Counted from the first letter of the stretch, positions 35,123-46,080 are shown. The stretch: DNA of 64,000 bases from Anaerolineae bacterium (GCA_023382535.1 JAHDWA010000001.1:506697-570696); one strand, 5' to 3'. Made by a program: numbers and translations. Notes: generated by a model from the letters alone, not told the origin.

Positions 35123-35156
35123 TATTCATCTTTTGTTCAGAAATCTGTGCTATCCT
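35123..35156 (+). promoter_or_regulatory. Promoter box C (GTTCA direct repeat + extended -10)
   Basis: TATTCA (35123) and TGTTCA (35134) are 11 bp apart. TGC-TATCCT has its hexamer at 35151-35156, 17 bp after the second repeat. From the first repeat through the -10 it is closely similar to box B. It lies about 150 bp before the DUF3105 gene. Confidence 0.7.
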
Positions 35157-35309
35157 GACAGGTGATAAACCGGGTTTTTCCTGTTTAGCCGCCAAACCAG
35201 CGTCCCCTTTACCCGGCCCACTTATCCACTCTCGCCCAATAATTGCTGCAAAGTTTTTAGGTGATACCATTCCAGGTACACAAATCAATAATAGATAGGG
35301 GGACAGACT

Positions 35310-35915
35310 TTGAGCGCATCTAAACGTTCTTCTTTCAGGGAATTGCCCGGCTCACGCCAGGCCAGCCGGTCAAGTAGTTACCGGCTCTGGCTTTTGGGGA
35401 TGGTGGGCGTCAGCCTGTTGATCGCGGTCGGGGCGGCTTTCTTGATATTTAATAACCCACCCTCAACTACCCCAATTGAGGGGGTGGTTACCTTCGCCGG
35501 ATTGCCCCGTGGCCATGAAGAGGGGCCACAAACCTATCCGCAGACGCCGCCCGCGGGCGGCGTCCACAATCCTGCCTGGCAAAACTGCGGTATTTATGAC
35601 CAGCCCATTCCTAATGAGCAAGGGGTTCATTCACTGGAGCATGGGGCTGCCTGGATCACTTACCAACCGAACCTGCCGGCTGAAGCTGTCGAACAATTAC
35701 GCGCCCTGTCACGGGACCGGGGTTTTGCCCTGCTATCGCCCTACCCAGACCTGCCGGCCCCCATTGTGGCCTCGGCCTGGGGCGTACAGCTTAAGGCTGA
35801 CAGCGCGGTAGACCCTCGTTTAGAAGCGTTTCTCACCCGCTATTTACAAGGACCGCAAACGCCCGAACCCGGCGCGCCCTGCACGGGCGGAGTGGGCACG
35901 CTGGTGGAGAGTTAG
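35310..35915 (+). CDS. DUF3105 family membrane-anchored protein
   Basis: 201 aa, TTG start at 35310 with GGGGG 7 nt upstream. One membrane segment (LLGMVGVSLLIAVGAAFLIF), then a DUF3105 domain: AGGVHNPAWQNCGIYDQPI, GVHSLEHGAAWITYQP and CTGGVG. His and Cys residues are conserved in this family, whose function is unknown. It has its own box C promoter shared with the copper and thiol genes. That points to a metal- or redox-related role outside the cytoplasm. Confidence 0.85.
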   Translation: MSASKRSSFRELPGSRQASRSSSYRLWLLGMVGVSLLIAVGAAFLIFNNPPSTTPIEGVVTFAGLPRGHEEGPQTYPQTPPAGGVHNPAWQNCGIYDQPIPNEQGVHSLEHGAAWITYQPNLPAEAVEQLRALSRDRGFALLSPYPDLPAPIVASAWGVQLKADSAVDPRLEAFLTRYLQGPQTPEPGAPCTGGVGTLVES

Positions 35916-35948
35916 AATAGTCATACGTTAGCCCTGAAGGAGATAACT

Positions 35949-38900
35949 ATGGATAATCTCAATGTAGCAACTGCTCTGTTGCAACTCACCGGTAATCTTT
36001 CCCCGGTAGCAGGCTCAACAAAAAGACAGCTTTCACAATTGAGAAAGGATCTAATTGATGTGCTCCAGTCTCAGTCATTACCGGAGATTTTAGCGCCAGG
36101 CTCGAGAAATTTGCAGGCAATATTTTCCAGCGAGCCATTTATAACAAAAAATGCAATCAATTCGATAGACGAGATAGTGAGCAAAATTCAGCCCGTACCG
36201 GAAAGAGAAACTCTACCGTCAGACATAAAGGTATTCCGAAGAGAAGTTCCCCTTATAACCAGTCAGCATTCCTCCTCAGTGCCAAAATGGGCGGCAGGTC
36301 AAAAGATCAGCTACACCCTGGGTCCTTTTACTGACAATTTTGGAAAATTGTTCTGGTTTGATTTTTACCACATCAAACGTCAGATAAAAGTAGCACGTGG
36401 TAATGCAGGGGCCATTTTCCTTACCATTCCTGTAAAAGGTTTTTTATCTGTGAGCAATACTTACAGCCTGGATAAAGGAAGCATTTGGTTTGTTTCTAAT
36501 CATCTTTCAGCATCAGCGCCGGCAGGGGCTTATACCGGATTAAGCATAAAAAAGGGCAAACTCAGGATCGATGGAGCGGTAAGTATTTCCGGAGACACCA
36601 TTCTCATCGGAAATAATGATTCCTGCAAGTTAGAATTAGAACTTGATCAGCCTTCGGATGCGCCCGCCCTGGATACGAACACCGGGGATGACGCCAAACA
36701 AATGGATATCACTTTGCCGGGGAAAGTAAATTTAGTGTGCAATCCCGGTGCAATTACTCTAACGCAAAGTGATCCTATGGCCTTGAAAATATATGGAGAT
36801 GAATACAAGTTTACGTATGCCAGTCAGGCCAGCCAGTTCGATTCCGTTATTAATCGCATCTTAGTTCCTTTTAATCCCAATGTGAACAGGGTAACGATAA
36901 CAAATGTACAATCACAGTTGTTTCAACCGGAGCAAGCTGCTTTGATCAAACTCAGTGCCTGGGCGCTGCCGGTTACCTTAACGGGAAACATTAATCAATT
37001 AGGCGAAGCATCCGGCAGCGGTGCCATATGCTTTATAACCGATGAAGGTTTGCTGGCAACGTGGAAGGGATTTGAAAAAGGCCCGGCCAAATTAAAAAAA
37101 TGTTACCTGATGGCTGAACCAGGGCGCATCGCCTTAACCGCTACACAAGCATTTGTACGGGATGGAAGACAACAATTCGAACTGTGGGAAGAAAACAACC
37201 CAACTAAAAAAATCCGCGCACAGGCTAACTTAAATTATCCCAAACAATTTACCGTCCTATACAACAGCTTGTCGAATGGCAACGAGACGGTGATGCTCAT
37301 GGAATTAAAATCAAATTTCACAGTTGACCGGCCATTAAGAGCAGACAGCCAGAGACTGAAAATACATACGGATAAAACCGAGCTGGTATTGATCGAAATA
37401 AAATCTGTCAAGTATGTATTTATACAAGCGAAAGATGTACTGCAGAGGCTAATAGCCAATAAATTATTGGAAGAATTACATCCTATTGCCTTTGCGTTAT
37501 CCAATGCGCTTATCAAAACTACGCCTGTGGATGATTTATATCTCACAGGCATTTTGGAAAATGAAAAAAAGATCAATAAAGGCGCAGTGGCGATAGTATG
37601 TCATATCTATAACTTAATACCATCTCTACCTGATCCTTATGTTTCTTCTTATAAAATAGCGTTTAGCGGGGATTATTACAGAGAGAGGGTAAGCTCTACA
37701 ACAGGGTATGGTGGATATAAAAGTGCATCCGGTGTTAGTTTACTGAGTTTCATCCAATGGCCTGTTCCGGATAAGCCGTTAACAACTTTCGCATTTGTTG
37801 AAACAAACCCCGGCGACTTGCAGGTAGCGATGTCATTGCCAGAACGTCCTGCCCATCAAAACATCGATGTTTTAAGTTCTGGTGAAGTAACTTATCCAAA
37901 AGACCAGGGAACCGCTGCTCAAAATCCTCAAACATTTCTTCCTTACAGGATAAAGATTTCCCAAGTACAGGAAGTAACAGAAGAAGACGAAACCAACTCT
38001 CAGAATCTGCGCAGTTATTTTGACGACGTGTTGCATACTTCCCAGGAACAGATTTATATGCTAGATGTCTCAACCAATGCAGATTTGCTGGGTGTAGGCT
38101 TAAACATATTCGGAAGAAGGGATGATCATAACAGAGAAGCATTAGCCGCTTCCTCAAGCAAATTTCCATTTATAGTCGTAGGGGTAGATTTAAGCACATT
38201 TGCAGCCAACACCAAGCTATACACGCTACCACAAATTCAATGGGAACCGATTCGGACGATCCAGAATCCGGAGGTAAAGCCATACCCTTTCCCCTCGCCC
38301 GCCACATCTCCTGATACCGGAGCCCCGACAATTATTGGAACAGAAGTGTATGATCTCGTTCCGATTGCGCCCAGGGCTGTAGTTAATAAAATCATAACTG
38401 CATACAATCATAAAACTAACCCTGCTAAAGTCGCCGGCTTATTCACGCTGCCTTTTGGCATGAAGGTGGTGGCGCTTTGGGACAATGCGTTTGATAATTC
38501 AAAACAAGGCGCATCTATTTCACTGAACCAACCTAAATTCGAGAAAGATAAAGTTGAAGGCGGTATTCAAATATCTGTCCTGGCAACCAGTCCTGATATA
38601 GGGGACGATTTTGAAACAGCGGGATTCAAAGGGGCTACTATCCAAACACGGAACCTGATTGAATTATTAACCGGCAATATTCCCTTAGATGATGAAGGCA
38701 AGCCCCTAAGTGTATTAGGCCCTGTTGTCGATACGATATTTAATAATGAATTTAAACCGGGCGGCGCTAATCAGAGAGTGCCTGTCCACAGGATTGATTT
38801 TTCCGGTTATGGGGCTACGTTGTTTAGCAACTGGCTGAATCCTAATGCTGCAATTGCGGCAACAAGTCAGGCCAGATTTGACGTATGGATCGGTAGAACC

Positions 38901-41021
38901 TCTCACGAGATTATCCAAGTAAAAAGTATTTTGTATCCATGGGGTGTGCCGGTAGTTCGCACCATTACCATTCAACGGACCAGCGGCGCCGGAGTAACAC
39001 GATATGACAGCGGATGGAAAGCACAGGGGCCCGGCGTATATGATTTTTCTTATTACGTTGTAACAAATGGAACCAAAACAAAAGTTCCCAATCCATTTGA
39101 ATTCCATCCCGGTGTAGTAAAAGGAGTCTACAACGTAACAGGCATAAAAGACACCGGGCGAATATATCGTCAGCCGGGAGCTGTTCCGGCTGATGATGTA
39201 ATCATGCAGGAAGTATTTTTTGATACAGATGTACTCATTGAAGATGTGAAATTAGGAGCATCAAATGGATTTGTACCGAGCAAAAAGCAAAGAGGGTTTG
39301 TTCAATTAGCACCGTATCAAAAACCGCTAACGGCCAAGCAGTTTTATGATCTGTTGCAGGAAGAAGGAGGTCTGGGAGGCCCGCTTGATTGTGTAGTGGA
39401 TGTAGGTCTTTCAGGGCAACCGATGCGTATTGTAAGGGTTGATGTAAGCGGCGTTGACAATTCCGGCTCGCATTTGTTTGCATCTACCGGTCATGGTTCA
39501 TTGCAGCTGCCGAAAGAAGGTTCATGGAGTTTGGTAAAGCGGAAAGAAAATACAAAAGACATTGTTAGTATCAACGAAAACGCGGGTTTGCCGTTAATCC
39601 GTGAAGGCAAGTTAAATACCATTCCTACCCAGCCTTATCGTTTTGCCGACCCCGTTGATATCCTGCAAGCCTCCACACCGGCATCTGATTATGGAATACT
39701 ACATTCTACAGGATCGGAGAAAGTTTTATATCTGAGACCGACAATCCAGCGCAATGATGCAAATATCAAAAGCACCTTGCGGCCTTATTTTGCAGACAGC
39801 TTTGCCATACTTGGATCGGTGGCTATTTTCCCCAATCTGGATACTACTTTTCAGTTAGGAGCAACAGGTACCAACCTGGAAATAAAAGGCCCCGGTCTGT
39901 TGAAACTGACTTCCGGCGGAAATTTCAAAGCGCCGGTTGGTTATACCAGAGACCTGCTCAATAATGGCGGCTCCCGGATTTATGTTGATTATTCCGATGT
40001 GGCCGGTTCAGGTGATACAACTGATGTCTCCTATTTGTTTGACTCGCAGGCGCCCGTACCGTGGCAAGCTAATTTGAAGAAACAAAGCATCGTCATAGAT
40101 TTGTTGGCCTTCAAGAGTCTTATTACCGTAACCACAGAGTTTGATGCCGCCGCCGGCAAGCGGCCCGAAATGACGAAGCCCAAAACCAAATTCGGCTCTA
40201 TTTTACAGCCTATTGTTGATTTCTTAAGTTTCTTGGGTGACTTTGATATGTCACAGGCTTTGGCAGTTAGTATGGGAAATGCCACTACTCAAAGCTGGCA
40301 ACCTAAATTTCAAGGTATATTAGATATTGAAATTGAATTTGAAACATTTCCTCCGCCTGCAAAACCGGAATTAACCATAAAGGTTGCCCATATCAAAGTA
40401 AGTGGCCCCGAAGAAGGAGAGGAAGTAAGTCCTCTACCGGTATTAATATTAGGTTGCGAAATTTCCCTCAAAGCATATTTTAATACCCTTCCTTACTCAT
40501 TATCAACAGACGAACCCTCGACCGATATTGAGGTTGCTAAAAAAGAGATGATTTCCAGCGGAGCAACCTTAGAGATTGAGGGGGCAATACATATTCTATG
40601 CTTTACTATAACCCCCAATGTTGCTGGAGTTTATTTTGTCGGGATCATAGGATTTGAATTTGGGATAGACGACAAAGAAGGAAAATCTTTTGGGTTTAAA
40701 GCTGCTCTTGGATTGGAGTTACGAGCAAAATGGCCGGTGGTCGGAGAAGTTGCTGTCATGATGGCCTTGGGAGTGGAGGTGGAGATCTCGGATGCCGGTA
40801 GCGGTGTATTTGCAATAATGATCTTTAAAGGCGAAGCCGAGTTGCTGGGGGGCATTATCATAATTGGTATTGCAATTGAAGCCAAAGGTGGTCAAGAAAA
40901 AGAAAGCAGCGGAGAAACGTTTGCTGTTTGTGAAGTAGAATTTGCGGTGGAAGTGTCTTTAGCGTTTGTTATACATTTTGAATTTGATGTAACCTGGCAG
41001 GAAACGAAGCAAATATCATAA
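35949..41021 (+). CDS. Giant protein of unknown function (1690 aa)
   Basis: 1690 aa, ATG 35949 with GAAGGAG. No signal peptide or membrane helix at the N-terminus, and I recognise no domain. The first ~1350 residues read as alternating beta-rich modules. The last ~270 alternate Glu/Lys with long hydrophobic strands (GVYFVGIIGFEFGI, EAELLGGIIIIGIAIEAKGG), like an amphipathic beta structure or a lipid-facing trough. Base composition is clearly AT-richer and codon use different from both flanks, suggesting transfer, perhaps from Bacteroidota. Forms a pair with the next gene (36 bp gap). Confidence 0.6.
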   Translation: MDNLNVATALLQLTGNLSPVAGSTKRQLSQLRKDLIDVLQSQSLPEILAPGSRNLQAIFSSEPFITKNAINSIDEIVSKIQPVPERETLPSDIKVFRREVPLITSQHSSSVPKWAAGQKISYTLGPFTDNFGKLFWFDFYHIKRQIKVARGNAGAIFLTIPVKGFLSVSNTYSLDKGSIWFVSNHLSASAPAGAYTGLSIKKGKLRIDGAVSISGDTILIGNNDSCKLELELDQPSDAPALDTNTGDDAKQMDITLPGKVNLVCNPGAITLTQSDPMALKIYGDEYKFTYASQASQFDSVINRILVPFNPNVNRVTITNVQSQLFQPEQAALIKLSAWALPVTLTGNINQLGEASGSGAICFITDEGLLATWKGFEKGPAKLKKCYLMAEPGRIALTATQAFVRDGRQQFELWEENNPTKKIRAQANLNYPKQFTVLYNSLSNGNETVMLMELKSNFTVDRPLRADSQRLKIHTDKTELVLIEIKSVKYVFIQAKDVLQRLIANKLLEELHPIAFALSNALIKTTPVDDLYLTGILENEKKINKGAVAIVCHIYNLIPSLPDPYVSSYKIAFSGDYYRERVSSTTGYGGYKSASGVSLLSFIQWPVPDKPLTTFAFVETNPGDLQVAMSLPERPAHQNIDVLSSGEVTYPKDQGTAAQNPQTFLPYRIKISQVQEVTEEDETNSQNLRSYFDDVLHTSQEQIYMLDVSTNADLLGVGLNIFGRRDDHNREALAASSSKFPFIVVGVDLSTFAANTKLYTLPQIQWEPIRTIQNPEVKPYPFPSPATSPDTGAPTIIGTEVYDLVPIAPRAVVNKIITAYNHKTNPAKVAGLFTLPFGMKVVALWDNAFDNSKQGASISLNQPKFEKDKVEGGIQISVLATSPDIGDDFETAGFKGATIQTRNLIELLTGNIPLDDEGKPLSVLGPVVDTIFNNEFKPGGANQRVPVHRIDFSGYGATLFSNWLNPNAAIAATSQARFDVWIGRTSHEIIQVKSILYPWGVPVVRTITIQRTSGAGVTRYDSGWKAQGPGVYDFSYYVVTNGTKTKVPNPFEFHPGVVKGVYNVTGIKDTGRIYRQPGAVPADDVIMQEVFFDTDVLIEDVKLGASNGFVPSKKQRGFVQLAPYQKPLTAKQFYDLLQEEGGLGGPLDCVVDVGLSGQPMRIVRVDVSGVDNSGSHLFASTGHGSLQLPKEGSWSLVKRKENTKDIVSINENAGLPLIREGKLNTIPTQPYRFADPVDILQASTPASDYGILHSTGSEKVLYLRPTIQRNDANIKSTLRPYFADSFAILGSVAIFPNLDTTFQLGATGTNLEIKGPGLLKLTSGGNFKAPVGYTRDLLNNGGSRIYVDYSDVAGSGDTTDVSYLFDSQAPVPWQANLKKQSIVIDLLAFKSLITVTTEFDAAAGKRPEMTKPKTKFGSILQPIVDFLSFLGDFDMSQALAVSMGNATTQSWQPKFQGILDIEIEFETFPPPAKPELTIKVAHIKVSGPEEGEEVSPLPVLILGCEISLKAYFNTLPYSLSTDEPSTDIEVAKKEMISSGATLEIEGAIHILCFTITPNVAGVYFVGIIGFEFGIDDKEGKSFGFKAALGLELRAKWPVVGEVAVMMALGVEVEISDAGSGVFAIMIFKGEAELLGGIIIIGIAIEAKGGQEKESSGETFAVCEVEFAVEVSLAFVIHFEFDVTWQETKQIS

Positions 41022-41056
41022 CATTCAATTCTTAAAATCGGCGAAAGGTTAAAACA

Positions 41057-44000
41057 ATGGCTATCTCATCCACTAAACTGACGATGATGCCCTTCCCACA
41101 ACATTGGGATGGCGCGGTTTTAAAATTGAATATGCTTGTTTTACCTCATGAGGATCCTACAGCTCCCTTTGCAGTAAACATACCTCCCGGGGTTAATGCG
41201 CCGGAATTTGCAAATGCCAAACTAAAGTTCAATGCCATGCTAATTGGCAGCCTGGATATGATGCCCCGCCCCGCGGATGTGACCCAAATCGTTCCACTAA
41301 ACACAACAGCACCGGCTGATTCACTGAGTCTATTTAAACAACTGGCCAAATCATTTAACATCACTAAGCCCTCCAATGTCATCAATCCGGCCAGCGCCGC
41401 CACATTTATACAGAAATATTTACCAAAGAGCTACCGCAGCTCTTTTTCGTTCTCTCAGCCCCGCACCCCTTATGCCAAAATTGACGACAGTTATTATTGT
41501 GCAATTAAAACAAAAAAGGAAGGTATGCCGAAACCCGTTTACAGCACCGATGAAGTAAGCTGGGGGAAAGTTTTTGCCTTGGCCTTACGTCAACCGGTAT
41601 TAGCCCGAAAATTAGGATTTGTGTATGAAGTAGATGTCAATTTACCGGCAGGCGTATATCAAGACGGGGGTTGGTTGTACGTCGACCTGGACGCTACCAG
41701 CGATTATCACGCCCAAATATTAGCTCAACCCGATATTGTTAAGCGCTACGCCGCGCGGATTCCTTCCTTGTCGTCGCCAAGGCATCTCTTTGCGGCAGTG
41801 CAGTTTCCAGTTTCCGATTTACCTGTTCCGGGCAATTATGACTCTATTTTTATTGAAGCCGAAGATTATGATGATGGCTTTGCTAAGATAGTACACTGCA
41901 TGCAACCTGTGAGCGCCAACCTGCTGCTTGAACCCGGACAGGAAAGTGAAGGGCTTCCTCCGACACGTGATTTTGGTATTCGCTTATGTTGGGACGATGA
42001 GCAACTGCTGATATGGCAAAACCGGCAAATGACGATTGACCCTGATCTAGGAAGCAGACTGGATGCGCCAATGGGGATATTTAACTATCGCGTCGATGTA
42101 AGGACGAGTGGAGAAGATGACACAAAATGGAATTCATTGGTGAAAGTGCAAGGAGAATTGGTCTTAAACGAAATAAATCTGGGTAATATTAATGCTGAAT
42201 TAGGCGTGGAGGTGGGCCCGGTACAATTAGACGGACAAAAGCAGGGAGTATTTTGGCTGCCATCCTACTTTACCCAATGGACAGGCGCATCTTTGATCAT
42301 TAAAGATGAAAGAGCGGCTAAACTTGCCGGAACAGATTCCATCCTGAAGAAACAAATGCAGCCGGTAGATGCGGAAAAAGTGCCTCTCTTATATGGTGAG
42401 ACTTATGATTTTCGGGTAAGATTTGCGGATACCACTGGCGGAGGACCGGACGAAAAGGACATTCCCATCAATGGTTCACCTGCCCCGTTTGCAACGTGCC
42501 GTTTCCGGAGATATGTGCCTCCGCAAAAAGTTCGTGTGCCCGGCCTTGAATCCGATCAACCGCCACAAACGCCGCCCAGCAGTTATAAAATTTACCGGCC
42601 TTTACTGGGATACCCTTCCCTTTTATATACCGGCCTGCCCAATGCGTATAATTTGCTTTTAGCCGATTTTCCAAATGCGTTGGCTGAGAAGAGAGAAGCA
42701 GCTTATCCCGATCCTGATGTATCTTTCGTGCAGATCGACGTGGACATCAAAGCGTTGGAAATGGATACCCTCCTATCCAAGCATGGCCAAGAATCTTATT
42801 ACCATTTATTTAGCACCATTAGATCATTTCCAGCGGATTTAACCCAGCCTTTTGAAATGCAAGTTGAATTCCATGACGCAGCCGTAGTTAAGTTTGGAGA
42901 TGAAGCTGATTTAGGTGATTTACCGCTTACCACCCATACTTCTCCCTTAAGATTGCCAACATCGAGAGACGTTCGTATCCGGATCATACCCGTATGCAAT
43001 GAAGACCCAATGTTGGCTTACTTCGGCAGCCAGGAAACGCGATTTGGCAAACCTGTATTCATTTATACCAGAGCTGAAGCGCGGGATGAAAGATCGCTGT
43101 TTATCAATGAGAGCCCGGCCCGCCAGTTTCAATCCATACTTTTGCAGCCTGATCCTATTCCCACACCCAATTTGGCAGCGCTTATGATAGTGAGCGGGCA
43201 GGCTACAGATACGCCTGCGAATTTATTCCAACGATTGGCAGAACAATTGCAGTTGGATACTTCCGGTACATCATTATTCGCCAAGCCGGGCAAAAGAGTT
43301 GTTTTTGGGTGCGCTAAAGGCATACGGCATACCCTATCGCCGGAACATGCCACCATTACTTTTGCCAATAAAACAGATCTGGTACATCAGTGGATTCCAA
43401 CAATCATATTGGACATTAATAGAGACTGGTCGTGGGATGGGTTAGGCCTCATAAGCTTTGAAATAAAACGGGGCGATACCGAGCTTGTGGGTGTGATTGA
43501 ACTAAAAAATATGGTAAGCATAACCGCCCTCAAAAATGCAGATAGAAGCCATACCCGGATTATATTCTTCGATGCAGTTGATCCCAAAGAATTTCCAGGG
43601 GCCTTTCCCAAGCCAATGGAACTGAAATATATGGTAACGGCGCATTTTAAAAAACCTCCTACCCAGCAGGATCCGGATAAAGAACTGTCCATGACAGTAC
43701 CGGTTGCTGTTCCCCCTGCACAGGTTCCTAAAATTGTCTCAGCAGGAATCGCCTTAAGTCCATACGTCCGTAGTGAAGATTATTCTGCCACAGAAATTAG
43801 ACAAAAGGTATTATGGGTTGAATTTGAAGAACCCGTGCAAAACCCAGACGACGATTATTTCGCCTTTGTGAAAGCTTATTCTCCCGATCCTTTATTATTG
43901 AAGGATAATGAGCCTGTTCAGGACCCGAAAGAAAATATTCCTTTCCTTCCTCCAGAATTGATAAGGGTTATAACCGCTGGTCAATCAGATGACAGAGCAG

Positions 44001-44659
44001 GATTGAATGCCTGGCAACAACTTGTTCCTTGTACCGAGATTTCGCCAAGACATTTTATAGTACCTCTTCCTCCGGGGCTAAACGCGGAATCGAATGAGCT
44101 ATTTGGCTTTTTTGTCTATGAGTTCTGTGTAGGTCATTCCAGAGTTTGGTGTACCGCTCAATCAAGATTTGGAAGGGCTATCAGGGTTACCGGCGTTCAA
44201 CATCCTGCTCCCCAGTTAACGTATTCCGTTACTCGTACCCATGATGCCATTATCTTAGCTGCCCCCTATGCAACGCCTGTATTTGAAGGACGGAGTTTGT
44301 TACCCATTTATCCGCAAACAGAAATCTGGGGTGTTTTATACACGCAGGTTATGCAAGTAGATGGGAAGGATTTTAGAAATATTCTACTGCGCGAAAAGAG
44401 AATGATAATAGAAAGAAAGCATATTGATAAGGAAAGGCAGGAAGCTACGAAGAAGTATGGAATCTGCGGATGGACGCAAACGGAAGTTCGAGCAATGTTG
44501 CTTTATCTCGGGCTGCCGGAAAATTCACCATTGAGTGTAATGGCAATTGAAATGATCCCGAATTTTGAACACGTTAATGAACCTTTGAGTGGGGATTTAG
44601 GAAAAATGCGCATCTATAGAACGTCAACACTTGAACCGGTACCTGAAATTTGTGTGTAA
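41057..44659 (+). CDS. Giant protein of unknown function (1200 aa), partner of the preceding gene
   Basis: 1200 aa, ATG 41057 with GAAAGG upstream. No signal peptide, membrane helix or familiar motif. Sequence is globular and beta-rich with many short Pro/Asp loops; the end has a Lys/Glu-rich helix (MIIERKHIDKERQEATKKYG). Same AT-rich composition as the 1690-aa gene, so both arrived and probably work together. Function cannot be assigned. A cytoplasmic assembly or an unconventionally exported complex are both possible. Confidence 0.6.
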   Translation: MAISSTKLTMMPFPQHWDGAVLKLNMLVLPHEDPTAPFAVNIPPGVNAPEFANAKLKFNAMLIGSLDMMPRPADVTQIVPLNTTAPADSLSLFKQLAKSFNITKPSNVINPASAATFIQKYLPKSYRSSFSFSQPRTPYAKIDDSYYCAIKTKKEGMPKPVYSTDEVSWGKVFALALRQPVLARKLGFVYEVDVNLPAGVYQDGGWLYVDLDATSDYHAQILAQPDIVKRYAARIPSLSSPRHLFAAVQFPVSDLPVPGNYDSIFIEAEDYDDGFAKIVHCMQPVSANLLLEPGQESEGLPPTRDFGIRLCWDDEQLLIWQNRQMTIDPDLGSRLDAPMGIFNYRVDVRTSGEDDTKWNSLVKVQGELVLNEINLGNINAELGVEVGPVQLDGQKQGVFWLPSYFTQWTGASLIIKDERAAKLAGTDSILKKQMQPVDAEKVPLLYGETYDFRVRFADTTGGGPDEKDIPINGSPAPFATCRFRRYVPPQKVRVPGLESDQPPQTPPSSYKIYRPLLGYPSLLYTGLPNAYNLLLADFPNALAEKREAAYPDPDVSFVQIDVDIKALEMDTLLSKHGQESYYHLFSTIRSFPADLTQPFEMQVEFHDAAVVKFGDEADLGDLPLTTHTSPLRLPTSRDVRIRIIPVCNEDPMLAYFGSQETRFGKPVFIYTRAEARDERSLFINESPARQFQSILLQPDPIPTPNLAALMIVSGQATDTPANLFQRLAEQLQLDTSGTSLFAKPGKRVVFGCAKGIRHTLSPEHATITFANKTDLVHQWIPTIILDINRDWSWDGLGLISFEIKRGDTELVGVIELKNMVSITALKNADRSHTRIIFFDAVDPKEFPGAFPKPMELKYMVTAHFKKPPTQQDPDKELSMTVPVAVPPAQVPKIVSAGIALSPYVRSEDYSATEIRQKVLWVEFEEPVQNPDDDYFAFVKAYSPDPLLLKDNEPVQDPKENIPFLPPELIRVITAGQSDDRAGLNAWQQLVPCTEISPRHFIVPLPPGLNAESNELFGFFVYEFCVGHSRVWCTAQSRFGRAIRVTGVQHPAPQLTYSVTRTHDAIILAAPYATPVFEGRSLLPIYPQTEIWGVLYTQVMQVDGKDFRNILLREKRMIIERKHIDKERQEATKKYGICGWTQTEVRAMLLYLGLPENSPLSVMAIEMIPNFEHVNEPLSGDLGKMRIYRTSTLEPVPEICV

Positions 44660-44730
44660 AAGGACGCGCCCATGAAACATAAATGGATTTTTATGTCGTA
44701 ACCCCATAATGGAGAGAATGGAAGCGAGGT

Positions 44731-45606
44731 ATGCCAATACAGGGCCAATCTCTTAATGATTTGAGCGTGGAAGAATTAGAGGAATTGATCCGTCAACGCC
44801 GGACTCGACTAAAACAGTTAATCTCTTTTCCTCTGGTGACGCAGGACAAGCCAAACCAGGTGGAGGCTGGCCGACGTTGGCGTCGGGGGTGGGAAAAAAT
44901 CCTCTTCGCCATCGAAATCTTGCTCATCATAGCCTTACTGTTCATTTTTGGTATCTCAGCCCGAGGCTGGTTAGCTTTGCGCCAAAAGTTACCGCTTGAC
45001 GGCATAACCCTTATCTCCGAACCGGTGCTGGCCGCCTCGCCGGTCGAGTCCGGGGCGCCGACGCCGATTCCCCCCATCGGTTGGCGTGAATTACCGTTGG
45101 ATCGCCAGGCGGCGGCGACCGAGCCGCAGAATCAATCCCTGAAAGCGCCGGAACACCTGAAACGATGGCTTCAACCGGCCAACACCGCGCCGCCTCTGTC
45201 CCTGCCAGAGCCGGCAGTTCAACCCGCCACGCGCCTTGTCATCCCCTCCATTAACGTTGACGCTCCGGTAGGCGAGGGTACAGAATGGGAGTCGCTCAAA
45301 TATCGAGTGGGACACCATCCCGGTACTGCCAATCCTGGCCAACGCGGAAATATGGTGCTGGCGGCCCATAACGACATCTATGGTGAAATCTTCCGTTATC
45401 TGCCCGATGTGTCCATTGGTGAGATTTTAACACTTTACGCCGGAGAACAAGCCTTCCGCTATCAGATCACCGAGCGGCGCATCATTCGCCCGGAGCAGGT
45501 AGAAGTGATGCTGCCGACCACCGGACCAACCATTACCCTTATCTCTTGCTATCCCTACTTGATTGATACCCACCGGATCGTTTTGTTTGGGGATTTGGCG
45601 GGTTGA
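44731..45606 (+). CDS. Class D/E-like sortase
   Basis: 291 aa, ATG 44731 (GCGAGGT upstream). One N-terminal membrane segment (ILLIIALLFIFGISA), a Pro-rich spacer, then the sortase barrel from TRLVIPSINVDAPVGEG. Catalytic residues are all present: H213 in AAHND, C273 in LISCYPYLID and R282 in THRIVLF. It would join proteins with a C-terminal sorting signal to the wall or to each other. No obvious LPxTG-type substrate is encoded in the window. Confidence 0.88.
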   Translation: MPIQGQSLNDLSVEELEELIRQRRTRLKQLISFPLVTQDKPNQVEAGRRWRRGWEKILFAIEILLIIALLFIFGISARGWLALRQKLPLDGITLISEPVLAASPVESGAPTPIPPIGWRELPLDRQAAATEPQNQSLKAPEHLKRWLQPANTAPPLSLPEPAVQPATRLVIPSINVDAPVGEGTEWESLKYRVGHHPGTANPGQRGNMVLAAHNDIYGEIFRYLPDVSIGEILTLYAGEQAFRYQITERRIIRPEQVEVMLPTTGPTITLISCYPYLIDTHRIVLFGDLAG

Positions 45607-45744
45607 TTTCCCCTGGGTTGGCGTTGATGGCCTTTTTCACCACCGAGTACGCTGAGTGGGTAGAGATTTGTTAAAATTTCGTCAATTCGTGCCTGTGGTG
45701 TATTATCCGCTTAAACCCAGGAGATAGAGTTGACGAGGTGAACC

Positions 45745-46080
45745 GTGGACATTTTACGAGCCATCCTTTTGTTCATCCTGGCCGGGCTGGCCGAAATTGG
45801 GGGGGGCTGGCTGGTCTGGCAGTGGCTGCGTACCGGCTGGGGACTGAGTTGGGGTTTGGTCGGTGGAGCAGTTTTGTTTTTATATGGGGTACTGCCGACA
45901 CTGCAAACTGAACCCGCCTTCGGGCGGATTTACGCGGCTTATGGCGGTATCTTTGTCATCCTGTCTATTCTGTGGGGCTATTGGGTAGACGGCTGGCAAC
46001 CTGACCGCTTTGATCTACTGGGCGCGGCCATCGCCTTGGTCGGCGTGGCAGTAATTATGTGGGGACGACACTGGTTTTAG
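45745..46080 (+). CDS. YnfA/UPF0060-family small membrane protein
   Basis: 111 aa, GTG start at 45745 with GACGAGG upstream. Four hydrophobic helices, with the family signature [18 protein letters not shown] and [20 protein letters not shown]. The family resembles small multidrug resistance proteins, but function is unproven. Monocistronic, followed by a strong bidirectional terminator. Confidence 0.85.
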   Translation: MDILRAILLFILAGLAEIGGGWLVWQWLRTGWGLSWGLVGGAVLFLYGVLPTLQTEPAFGRIYAAYGGIFVILSILWGYWVDGWQPDRFDLLGAAIALVGVAVIMWGRHWF

